20,762 bases of DNA from the NCBI GenBank assembly GCA_002371295.1, contig DFGZ01000108.1, positions 1-20,762 of the forward strand. Reading direction: 5' to 3'. The translations under genes were made by a program, and so were the position numbers. The notes below the pieces were generated by a model, which ran no database searches, had not been told where the DNA came from, and saw nothing but the letters and a program-made list of their open reading frames with translations. Of this stretch, positions 7,900 through 14,424 are shown piece by piece. Each line of letters starts with the position of its first letter. The first letter of the stretch is position 1. This DNA is from Oribacterium sp. UBA3737 (GTDB lineage: Bacteria; Bacillota_A; Clostridia; Lachnospirales; Lachnospiraceae).

Positions 7900-8442
7900 A
7901 TGGAGAAGGATTTGAAGGCAACTGAGGTAAAGGACGAGGCTCTTAAACAGTCCTTTGCTGAGATTAAAAAAGCAGCAAACTCAGAGCAGCCTGCTGCAAA
8001 AAAGACAGGAACAAAGGCTGAAGTAAAGACAGAAGCCAAGACCGAAGCAAAGACAGCTGTTAAGGCAGCTGCAGAAAAGAAGCCGGTTGAGAAAAAGCCG
8101 GTAGAAAAGAAGCCCGTAGAGAAGAAGCCGGTTGAGAAGAAGGCAGAGACAAAGCCTGCTGCAAAGAAGGCCCCTGAGAAGAAAGCCGTAGAAAAGAAGC
8201 CGGTTGAGAAGAAGCCCGTAGAGAAGAAGGCTGAACCTAAGGCTGAAGTATCAACATTCGTAACATTACAGATTAACAATCAGGATTATGATCCTGCAAA
8301 GCTTCAGGAAGAAGCTATCGCAGCAGCCCGTAAGATCAAGGCTGACGTTGCAAGTGTTGATGTTTATATCAATGTTGCCGAGTCTGCAGCATACTACACC
8401 ATCGACGGTGAAGGCAGTTCAGACTACAGAATCGATCTTTGA
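7900..8442 (+). CDS. Lys-rich KPVEKK-repeat protein with C-terminal DUF6465-like domain
   Basis: 180 residues in three parts: an acidic/mixed helix (1-30), a Lys/Ala/Glu-rich region (about 31-115) with repeated KKPVE units and KTEAKTEAKT-type segments, and a folded C-terminal domain (about 118-180, from VSTFVTLQINNQDYD) that resembles the Lachnospiraceae DUF6465 family as I remember it. The repeat region looks like histone H1-type or cell-wall-binding linkers; nucleic-acid binding is possible but unproven. No signal peptide is seen. The ATG follows AAGGGAGA (7885-7892); an upstream in-frame start at 7717 would overlap the polymerase gene and is rejected. It has its own consensus promoter and a terminator, so it is probably monocistronic and strongly expressed. 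Confidence 0.85.
   Translation: MEKDLKATEVKDEALKQSFAEIKKAANSEQPAAKKTGTKAEVKTEAKTEAKTAVKAAAEKKPVEKKPVEKKPVEKKPVEKKAETKPAAKKAPEKKAVEKKPVEKKPVEKKAEPKAEVSTFVTLQINNQDYDPAKLQEEAIAAARKIKADVASVDVYINVAESAAYYTIDGEGSSDYRIDL
8083..8235 (+). repeat. In-gene KKPVE/KKPVEK tandem repeats
   Basis: Two blocks of 12- to 15-base units (near 8083-8145 and 8188-8229) encode KKPVE repeats. The units use both gtt and gta for Val and ccg and ccc for Pro, so the DNA is less alike than the protein, which points to selection on the protein repeat. Such blocks change length easily. Confidence 0.75.
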
Positions 8443-8457
8443 TCGGTACGTTTATTC

Positions 8458-8488
8458 AAAACGGTACGCCTCGGTGTACCGTTTTTTT
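8458..8488 (+). terminator. Intrinsic terminator after the Lys-rich protein
   Basis: Stem AAAACGGTAC (8458-8467) / GTACCGTTTT (8476-8485) with an 8-base loop and a run of eight T. Confidence 0.9.
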
Positions 8489-8558
8489 TGCGTAATAATT
8501 TTAGATAATCAGCCGACATATCATGTGTATCGGCAAATCCATAACAGAGAGAGTATAT

Positions 8559-9950
8559 ATGACTTTAGCATTACCACAAGAATTTCTAGACAGAATGAAA
8601 GAACTGCTTCCCGATGAGACAGAGTTCAAGGCATTCGTTGACAGTTATGAAGAAACACCGGTGCGTGGATTACGCCTGAACCTGAAAAAGTTTCTGGAAA
8701 ATGAAGCCTCCGGAGACGAAAGGGCCATTACCTACGAGCGCCTTTTGACAGAATGGGAACTGACTCCTATAAATGAGGCAAGCTATGCGATATACAACGG
8801 AAAGAAGTATTACCGTGAGTTTTATATGAACGAGACCGTTCTTAACCAAAGAGGTATACGTCCCGGAAGGCACCCCTATCATGAAGCAGGTCTCTACTAT
8901 ATTCAGGGACCCGAAGCCATGCAGGCTGTCAGTCATCTGGATATCCGTCCCTATGACCGTGTAATAGATCTCTGTGCCAGTCCGGGAGGAAAATCTACCC
9001 AGGCTGCCGATATGCTTTCTCTTGATGAGGGCGGATTCATCATTTCAAATGAATACGTTTCCCTGAGGGCAAAAACTCTCAGCTCCAATATCGAAAGAAT
9101 GGGCATAAGCAATGCTGCGGTTCTGAACGAAGACACCGGAAAACTGGCTCGTTTCTTCCCTGAGTATTTCACAAGAGTCATTGTGGATGCTCCCTGCTCG
9201 GGAGAAGGAATGTTCAGAAAGGATGAGACAGCCATAAAGGAATGGTCTCCGGATAATGTCCGGCTCTGTGCCGAACGCCAGAAGGAGATCGTGTCCGCTG
9301 CCTGCCGTATGCTCTCACCCGGCGGAAAGCTATGTTACTCCACCTGTACCTTTGAGAAGGAAGAGGACGAAGATATACGTGACTTTATACTGGAAAGCTT
9401 CCCGGATATGCATCTTGTTTTCGAAAAAAGATTCTGGCCCCATATAGATAAGGGCGAAGGGCACTATGTTTCTGTATTTCAGAGAGACGGCAATGATCCC
9501 TTCGAAGAAAAAAATACTTCCTTCGGTACAGTCATAAAAGGTCCGGACAGGAGCATTAGCATGCAGAACCTTACGGAAAGGAAGATGAAAGACCAGATTT
9601 ATCTGATTCCGGACATAATTCCGGATTTATCTGGACTCAAGGTTTTCAGAACAGGCATACTTAAAGCTCAGGATCTGAAAAAACGCATAGAGCCCGAGCA
9701 TGCACTTACTCACGCCATAAATATACACGATAAAAAGGAAGCAGAGAACTTTGAGTTTTCCGTATGTGATTACGGTTCGGAGGACCCCTTGACTTATCAG
9801 TACCTGAGAGGTCTCCAGATTCCTGCTCCCGAAGGCATGGATAAAAAGGGCTGGTGCATAGTGGCCTGCGACGGGGCGGCTCTTGGTCTCGGTAAAATAG
9901 TGAACGGGATGATAAAGAATCATTATCCTAAAGGATTGCGTTTTATGTAA
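8559..9950 (+). CDS. RsmF/NOP2-family rRNA cytosine-C5 methyltransferase
   Basis: 463 residues. Methylates C5 of a cytosine, most likely in 16S rRNA, using S-adenosylmethionine. The Rossmann core has the SAM-binding loop DLCASPGGKSTQAADML (137-153), motif IV DAPCSGEGMF (210-219, Cys213) and motif VI YSTCTFEKEE (260-269, Cys263 the expected nucleophile). An N-terminal RNA-binding part (1-110) and a C-terminal RsmF-type PUA-like region (from about 300) make it the usual length for Firmicute RsmF-like proteins. The target base is not provable from sequence. ATG 8559 has a weak GAGAGAG site; an in-frame ATG at 8523 has no ribosome site and is less likely. Confidence 0.92.
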   Translation: MTLALPQEFLDRMKELLPDETEFKAFVDSYEETPVRGLRLNLKKFLENEASGDERAITYERLLTEWELTPINEASYAIYNGKKYYREFYMNETVLNQRGIRPGRHPYHEAGLYYIQGPEAMQAVSHLDIRPYDRVIDLCASPGGKSTQAADMLSLDEGGFIISNEYVSLRAKTLSSNIERMGISNAAVLNEDTGKLARFFPEYFTRVIVDAPCSGEGMFRKDETAIKEWSPDNVRLCAERQKEIVSAACRMLSPGGKLCYSTCTFEKEEDEDIRDFILESFPDMHLVFEKRFWPHIDKGEGHYVSVFQRDGNDPFEEKNTSFGTVIKGPDRSISMQNLTERKMKDQIYLIPDIIPDLSGLKVFRTGILKAQDLKKRIEPEHALTHAINIHDKKEAENFEFSVCDYGSEDPLTYQYLRGLQIPAPEGMDKKGWCIVACDGAALGLGKIVNGMIKNHYPKGLRFM

Positions 9951-10072
9951 AGATATGTGGTATCCGGATCCACGACCGGATCAGGAAATTCCATAACTTA
10001 CGTTTCCGATAAGTATCTATGTTTTTATCGCAGAACATTAGGACATTTTGACAGAAAAGCAAGGAAAATCAG

Positions 10073-10090
10073 GCGTTAATTTATTAACAA
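10073..10090 (+). promoter_or_regulatory. Candidate Rex (redox repressor) operator
   Basis: GCGTTAATTTATTAACAA fits the Firmicute Rex site TTGTTAA-N4-TTAACAA at 12 of 14 defined positions; the right half is perfect. Rex releases DNA when NADH is high and commonly controls fermentation genes in clostridia. The site is upstream of the decarboxylase operon and overlaps a possible weak promoter (TTAACA 10084-10089, 17 bases, TAAATT 10107-10112). A rex gene is not in the window. Confidence 0.55.
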
Positions 10091-10116
10091 TATATATAAA
10101 ATGACGTAAATTCATA

Positions 10117-10145
10117 TTGAATTATGTATGTCTATCGTATACAAT
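10117..10145 (+). promoter_or_regulatory. Main candidate promoter of the sodium decarboxylase operon
   Basis: TTGAAT (10117-10122), a 17-base spacer and TACAAT (10140-10145) match 5/6 in the -10 box and 4/6 or better in the -35. Predicted start near 10152, about 55 bases before the first ATG. Confidence 0.75.
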
Positions 10146-10161
10146 ATATTCGACATAAACC

Positions 10162-10177
10162 GGGGTAAAAATACCCC
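10162..10177 (+). other. Short leader hairpin GGGGTA-AAAA-TACCCC
   Basis: A 6-bp perfect stem with an AAAA loop lies about 10 bases into the predicted transcript and 29 bases before the ATG. No T tract follows, so it is not a good terminator; a 5' mRNA-stabilising hairpin is more likely. Confidence 0.45.
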
Positions 10178-10206
10178 TTGTTTATATATGAAATGGAGGA
10201 TAAAAA

Positions 10207-11565
10207 ATGGATAATCAGTCAACATCATCAGCTATGACAAGAATTCAGTCATTGCTCGATGAGTTCAGCTTTGTTGAGATCGGACGTCTTGTTGAAGCAA
10301 GATCTACAGATTTCAACCTTGCTGAAAAGAAAGCACCATCCGATGGTGTTGTAACCGGCTACGGAACTATCGACGGTAACCTCGTGTATGTTTATGCACA
10401 GGATGCTGCAGTTCTCGGCGGTTCAATCGGAGAGATGCATGCCAGAAAAATTGCCAACATTTACTCAATGGCGATGAAGAATCAGGCTCCTGTGATCGCA
10501 CTTGTGGATTGCTCAGGTGTAAGACTTGAGGAGGCAAATGACTCCTTATTTGGTCTCGGCCGCATCTACAAGAAGCAGACTTTGGCAAGCGGTCAGATTC
10601 CTCAGATCACAGCTATTTTCGGAAACTGCGGCGGCGGACTTACCGTTCTTGCAGGTCTTTCTGATTATGTTCTCATGGAGAACACAAAAGCATTGGCATA
10701 CGTGAATGCTCCTGACGCTGTAATCGGAAACAAGGATGATTCAATCGCAAAGGCTGCAAAGCGCGAAGAGTTCGGACTTGTTGATTTCGATGGCACAGAA
10801 GATGAGATTTTCGCTCAGATTCGTAAGTTAGTTGCTGTATTACCAGGAAATAACGAGGACGGCGGAGTACTTGAGGAGAACACAGATGACCTCAACCGTG
10901 CAGTTCTTTCTTTCGACACACTTGAGGCAGAGGAGGCTGTTAAGCAGCTTGCTGACAATGGCATCTTCCTTGAGACAAAGAAGGGCTATTCAAGTGATGT
11001 TATCACAGGCTTTGCACAGATCGGCGGCGAGACAGTTGCCATCGTTGCAAACAAGAGCCAGAAGCTTACATGGAAGGGCGCAGATAAGGCAGCAAGACTT
11101 GTTTCTTTTGCCAATGCTTTCGACCTTCCTGTAGTATCAATCGTAGACGTAACAGCATACTGCAACTGCGAGTGCACAGAGAAGCATATGCCTACCATGG
11201 CAGCAAGACTTGCTTATGCATACAGCAATGCAGATGTACCTGTTATCACAGTAGTTAAGAACGCACTTGGCACAGCCGGTCTTACATTCGGTGCCAAGGC
11301 TCTCGGCGCAGATATCGTATACGCATACAACAATTCAAAGATCGGCGTTATGGACGCAGAGCAGGCTGCCAAGCTTGTCAGCGACGGTGATGCTGAAGCT
11401 GCAAAGGCATTTGCAGAGAAGAATACTGCACTTGCAGCAGCTAAGAGAGGTTATGTAGACGAGATCATCGAGCCTCAGGAGACAAGACAGAGAATCGCTG
11501 CTTCTCTTCAGATGCTTGGATGGAAGAGCGTTTACAGACCGGACAAGAAGAACGGAACCGTTTAA
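10207..11565 (+). CDS. Biotin-dependent acyl-CoA carboxyltransferase (MmdA/12S-like, divergent)
   Basis: 452 residues with two crotonase-like carboxyltransferase halves. The N-terminal half has GGSIGEMHARKI (71-82), SGVRLEEANDS (103-113) and GNCGGG (139-144), close to MmdA and also to the malonate decarboxylase subunit MdcD. The C-terminal half has TGFAQIGGETVAIVAN (267-282) and KALGADIVYAY (364-374), typical of MmdA/PccB. It should move a carboxyl group between a CoA thioester and carrier biotin. It is about 60 residues shorter than usual MmdA, and the region normally holding the second glycine-rich oxyanion segment reads CNCECTEKH (319-327), so substrate and activity are uncertain. ATG follows GGAGG by 8 bases. 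First gene of the operon. Confidence 0.85.
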   Translation: MDNQSTSSAMTRIQSLLDEFSFVEIGRLVEARSTDFNLAEKKAPSDGVVTGYGTIDGNLVYVYAQDAAVLGGSIGEMHARKIANIYSMAMKNQAPVIALVDCSGVRLEEANDSLFGLGRIYKKQTLASGQIPQITAIFGNCGGGLTVLAGLSDYVLMENTKALAYVNAPDAVIGNKDDSIAKAAKREEFGLVDFDGTEDEIFAQIRKLVAVLPGNNEDGGVLEENTDDLNRAVLSFDTLEAEEAVKQLADNGIFLETKKGYSSDVITGFAQIGGETVAIVANKSQKLTWKGADKAARLVSFANAFDLPVVSIVDVTAYCNCECTEKHMPTMAARLAYAYSNADVPVITVVKNALGTAGLTFGAKALGADIVYAYNNSKIGVMDAEQAAKLVSDGDAEAAKAFAEKNTALAAAKRGYVDEIIEPQETRQRIAASLQMLGWKSVYRPDKKNGTV

Positions 11566-11579
11566 TGAGAGGAGACAGA

Positions 11580-12716
11580 ATGAAACAGTGGTTTAGAAAA
11601 GCTGCTCTCTCTTTAGCTCTTGTATTTTCCGTTATCACACTTGCAGCTTGCGGAAGCACAAACAAGGAGACTATCGAGCCTCTGGATCCTACGATCAAGG
11701 GTCAGCTTGAGCAGCAGGCAATGCAGTATGCAGAAAACAGCATCTATTCTCTTTCTGAAGAAACAATTCAGGATCAGATCGATTATGCATACAAGATGAA
11801 GGATGCCATTACATACAATGGTCTTACAAACTACAAGAACGATCTCGATCGTCTCGGAGCCTTTGTCAGTGTTGATAATGCAGAAGCTTCAAAAACAGAA
11901 GAGGGCTATCAGATCGTAATCAATTCAACATTTGAAAAGAGAGCACTTAAGCTTACACTTGGCATCAATGAGATGACAGGTGCAACAAATGAGATGACCT
12001 TCGAGCCTATTTACTCAACAAGTGAGCTTATGGGTGATGCGGCAGGTAACCTCATTGTTGGTATGGGCACAGTATTTGCAGTTCTCATCTTTATCGCGTG
12101 GATCATTTCACTTTTCAAGTACATCAGCGTATTTGAGAAGAAGATGAAGGAGAGCAAGGAAAGAAAGAATGCCCAGGCAGCACCAAAGGCTGCGCCTGCT
12201 CCTGCAGCAGCTCCTGCTCCTAAGGCAGCCGCACCTGTTGCAAGCGATGACACAATCCAGGCTGTAATCGCAGCAGCTATAGCAGCTTATGAGGCAGATT
12301 CAGAAGGATCTGTAAGCGCTGATGGTTTTGTACCGGGACCTGCACTTAACAACGGTCTTTTCGTTCGTCCTTTAAGAAACCGTTGCTTCTCAGCTGCACC
12401 TGCAGAAACAGCAGCAGTTTCCGCTCCTGTTGTAACATCAGTTGCACCTGCAGCAGTTACTCCTGCAGCGGCTCCTGCTCCTAAGGCAACAGGCGCTCAG
12501 GGCTCAGTTAAGGTTGAGGCTCCTATGCCGGGCAAGATCCTTGCTGTAAAGAAGAACGTAGGCGACGCAGTTAAGTCAGGTGAATGCATCCTCGTACTTG
12601 AGGCCATGAAGATGGAGAACGAGATCGTTGCTCCTCAGGATGGCACTGTAGCTTCTATCAACGTTTCTGTTGGTGAGGCAGTAGAGTCAGGTGCAACACT
12701 TGCAACTTTAAATTAA
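11580..12716 (+). CDS. Lipoprotein OadG-like subunit fused to a biotinyl carrier domain
   Basis: 378 residues. A lipoprotein signal (1-23, lipobox LAAC, Cys24) leads a roughly 130-residue extracellular domain, then the OadG-like helix GMGTVFAVLIFIAWIISLF (161-179), an Ala/Pro linker (199-220), the OadG-type tail segment AVIAAAIAAYEAD (228-240) and FVRPLRNR (261-268), a second Ala/Pro linker, and a C-terminal biotinyl domain (307-378) with EAMKM and biotin-accepting Lys344. OadG anchors the enzyme and helps assembly; the biotin domain carries carboxyl groups. Ordinary OadG is about 80-150 residues with neither lipoprotein domain nor biotin domain. GAGAGGAGA precedes ATG 11580; the upstream in-frame extension overlaps the previous gene. 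Confidence 0.82.
   Translation: MKQWFRKAALSLALVFSVITLAACGSTNKETIEPLDPTIKGQLEQQAMQYAENSIYSLSEETIQDQIDYAYKMKDAITYNGLTNYKNDLDRLGAFVSVDNAEASKTEEGYQIVINSTFEKRALKLTLGINEMTGATNEMTFEPIYSTSELMGDAAGNLIVGMGTVFAVLIFIAWIISLFKYISVFEKKMKESKERKNAQAAPKAAPAPAAAPAPKAAAPVASDDTIQAVIAAAIAAYEADSEGSVSADGFVPGPALNNGLFVRPLRNRCFSAAPAETAAVSAPVVTSVAPAAVTPAAAPAPKATGAQGSVKVEAPMPGKILAVKKNVGDAVKSGECILVLEAMKMENEIVAPQDGTVASINVSVGEAVESGATLATLN
12498..12716 (+). repeat. Biotinyl-domain repeat, copy 1 (with copy 2 at 12986-13204)
   Basis: This 219-base segment and 12986-13204 encode 72 residues that differ only at E335/D79. I count about 19 base differences, nearly all in third positions, and unbroken identity of about 50 bases around the EAMKM codons. 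A direct repeat spaced 488 bases apart. Confidence 0.9.
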
Positions 12717-12835
12717 CCCGGGCACAGCCCTTATTTATCCAGAGCCAGGTTTTCATTGGAAGCCTGACATGTACGTCAGTCATTCGGCTTTCGAAAAATA
12801 TCAGACTGATGTTTCCATAATGAGAGGTAATTAAT
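12717..12835 (+). other. Intercistronic region with possible hairpin
   Basis: The gap between the fused OadG gene and the free carrier gene contains complementary GCCTGAC near 12765 and GTCAG / GGC near 12777-12789. It has no T tract. It may tune mRNA stability so that the carrier is made in excess; this is weakly supported. Confidence 0.3.
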
Positions 12836-13204
12836 ATGAAGAAATATACTATTACAGTTAATGGCGTCGCTTATGACGTAACAGTAGAAGAGGGTGGCAA
12901 TGGAGCAGCTGCTCCTAAGGCTGCAGCACCTGTTGCCGCTGCACCGGCTCCTGCAGCAGCTCCTGCTCCTGCAGCATCAGGCTCACAGGGTTCAGTAAAG
13001 GTTGAGGCTCCTATGCCTGGTAAGATCCTTGCTGTAAAGAAGAATGTTGGTGATGCTGTTAAGTCAGGTGATTGCATCCTTGTACTTGAGGCTATGAAGA
13101 TGGAGAACGAGATCGTTGCTCCTCAGGATGGCACTGTAGCTTCCATCAACGTTTCTGTTGGTGAGGCAGTAGAATCAGGTGCAACTCTTGCAACTCTTAA
13201 CTGA
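12836..13204 (+). CDS. Biotin carboxyl carrier protein (1.3S / OadA-C-terminal-like)
   Basis: 122 residues: a short N-terminal beta motif (1-20, MKKYTITVNGVAYDVTVEEG), an Ala/Pro linker (24-48), and the biotinyl domain (51-122) with EAMKM at 85-89 and Lys88 as the biotin site. It shuttles CO2 between carboxyltransferases and the OadB pump. GAGAGGT lies before the ATG. Length and layout match the 1.3S transcarboxylase subunit and separate MmdC-type carriers. Its biotinyl domain is nearly identical to that of the gene just upstream. Confidence 0.94.
   Translation: MKKYTITVNGVAYDVTVEEGGNGAAAPKAAAPVAAAPAPAAAPAPAASGSQGSVKVEAPMPGKILAVKKNVGDAVKSGDCILVLEAMKMENEIVAPQDGTVASINVSVGEAVESGATLATLN
12986..13204 (+). 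repeat. Biotinyl-domain repeat, copy 2
   Basis: Partner of 12498-12716; see that entry. One residue differs in 72. Confidence 0.9.
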
Positions 13205-13261
13205 TCAGAAGTTAAGTGATTGCATTATGTTGATTTGATTTGCTGTGGAGGTTATTAAAAT

Positions 13262-14410
13262 ATGAACGCATTACAGACATTTTCAAACCTGCTCCAGCAG
13301 ACAGCTTTCGTAAGCATGACATGGGGAAATATCCTGATGATCTTCGTCGCATTTATTTTCCTTTATCTTGCTATCGCCAAGGGATTTGAGCCGCTTCTTC
13401 TGGTTCCCATCGCCTTCGGTATGCTGCTTGTTAATATCTATCCGGACATCATGCTTGAGCCGGAGAAATCAATTAGCGGAACAGGTGGACTTCTTTGGTA
13501 CTTCTTCCATCTTGACGAGTGGTCGATTCTTCCGTCACTTATCTTCATGGGTGTAGGTGCCCAGACTGATTTCTCACCGCTGATCGCGAACCCGATCACT
13601 TTCCTGCTCGGTGCCGCTGCTCAGTTCGGTATTTATTCAGCTTATTTCATGGCTATTTTCATGGGATTCAACGGTGCTGCAGCCGCAGCCATCTCCATCA
13701 TCGGTGGTGCTGACGGTCCTACTTCCATCTTCCTTTGTAACAAGCTCGGACAGACATCACTTCTCGGACCTATCGCTGTAGCAGCTTACTCCTACATGTC
13801 ACTGGTTCCGATCATTCAGCCTCCTATCATGAAGGCACTTACAACAGAAGAAGAGCGTAAGGTAAAGATGCCGACACTTCGTCCTGTATCAAAGCTTGAG
13901 AGAATTCTCTTCCCTATCGTTGTTACAGTTGTCGTATGTTGTCTTCTTCCTACAACAGCACCACTTGTTGGTATGCTTATGCTCGGTAATCTCTTCAAGG
14001 AGTGTGGTGTTGTTAAGCAGCTCACAGAGACAGCTTCCAATGCAATGATGTACATCGTTGTTATCATGCTCGGAACATCTGTAGGTGGTGCAACATCAGC
14101 AGAGGCATTCCTTAATGTTGACACATTAAAGATCGTTGCTCTCGGACTTATCGCATTTGCATTCGGTACTGCAGCCGGTGTTATCATCGGAAAGCTCATG
14201 TACGTTCTTTCAGGAAAGAAGATCAACCCTCTGATCGGTTCAGCCGGTGTATCAGCCGTTCCTATGGCTGCCAGAGTTTCACAGAAGGTTGCTGCTGAGA
14301 CTGATCCGACAAACTTCCTGCTCATGCAGGCAATGGGTCCTAACGTTGCCGGAGTTATCGGTACTGCAGTTGCAGCCGGTACATTTATGGCAGTTTACGG
14401 TGTTAAGTAA
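13262..14410 (+). CDS. oadB: Na+-translocating decarboxylase subunit beta (OadB)
   Basis: 382-residue polytopic membrane protein that decarboxylates carboxybiotin and pumps Na+ out. Two signatures are intact: GGADGP at 148-153 with Asp151 (corresponds to the essential Asp203 of Klebsiella OadB) and NPLIGSAGVSAVP (322-334), the second coupling region; GPNVAGVIGTAVAAG lies near the end. Length fits the shorter OadB/MmdB/GcdB forms (about 375-400). GGAGGT (about 10 bases before the ATG) fixes the start. It is shared hardware for whichever carboxyltransferase loads the biotin. Confidence 0.97.
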   Translation: MNALQTFSNLLQQTAFVSMTWGNILMIFVAFIFLYLAIAKGFEPLLLVPIAFGMLLVNIYPDIMLEPEKSISGTGGLLWYFFHLDEWSILPSLIFMGVGAQTDFSPLIANPITFLLGAAAQFGIYSAYFMAIFMGFNGAAAAAISIIGGADGPTSIFLCNKLGQTSLLGPIAVAAYSYMSLVPIIQPPIMKALTTEEERKVKMPTLRPVSKLERILFPIVVTVVVCCLLPTTAPLVGMLMLGNLFKECGVVKQLTETASNAMMYIVVIMLGTSVGGATSAEAFLNVDTLKIVALGLIAFAFGTAAGVIIGKLMYVLSGKKINPLIGSAGVSAVPMAARVSQKVAAETDPTNFLLMQAMGPNVAGVIGTAVAAGTFMAVYGVK

Positions 14411-14424
14411 GTAGAGGAGATAAA

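Noticed and set aside
8083..8235. CRISPR-like array
   Set aside because: Regular repeats are in-frame KKPVE codons with no constant-length unique spacers.
7872..8279. Minus-strand ORF rich in Phe/Ser/Thr/Gly repeats
   Set aside because: It is the antisense of the Lys-rich KKPVE repeats; no ribosome site or promoter, and the plus-strand gene is clearly real.
8512..8534. Leader hairpin before the methyltransferase gene
   Set aside because: The GCCGA/TCGGC pairing has an internal mismatch and wobble pairs; not strong enough to call as a regulatory element.
9962..9981. Terminator after the methyltransferase gene
   Set aside because: ATCCGG and CCGGAT can pair, but no T tract follows, so it may be only a weak hairpin.
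10048..10076. TTGACA at 10048-10053 as a promoter
   Set aside because: No acceptable -10 box at 16 to 18 bases.
12011..12253. Ala/Gly-rich minus-strand ORF
   Set aside because: Antisense of the Ala/Pro linker of the OadG-like protein; composition alone keeps it open.
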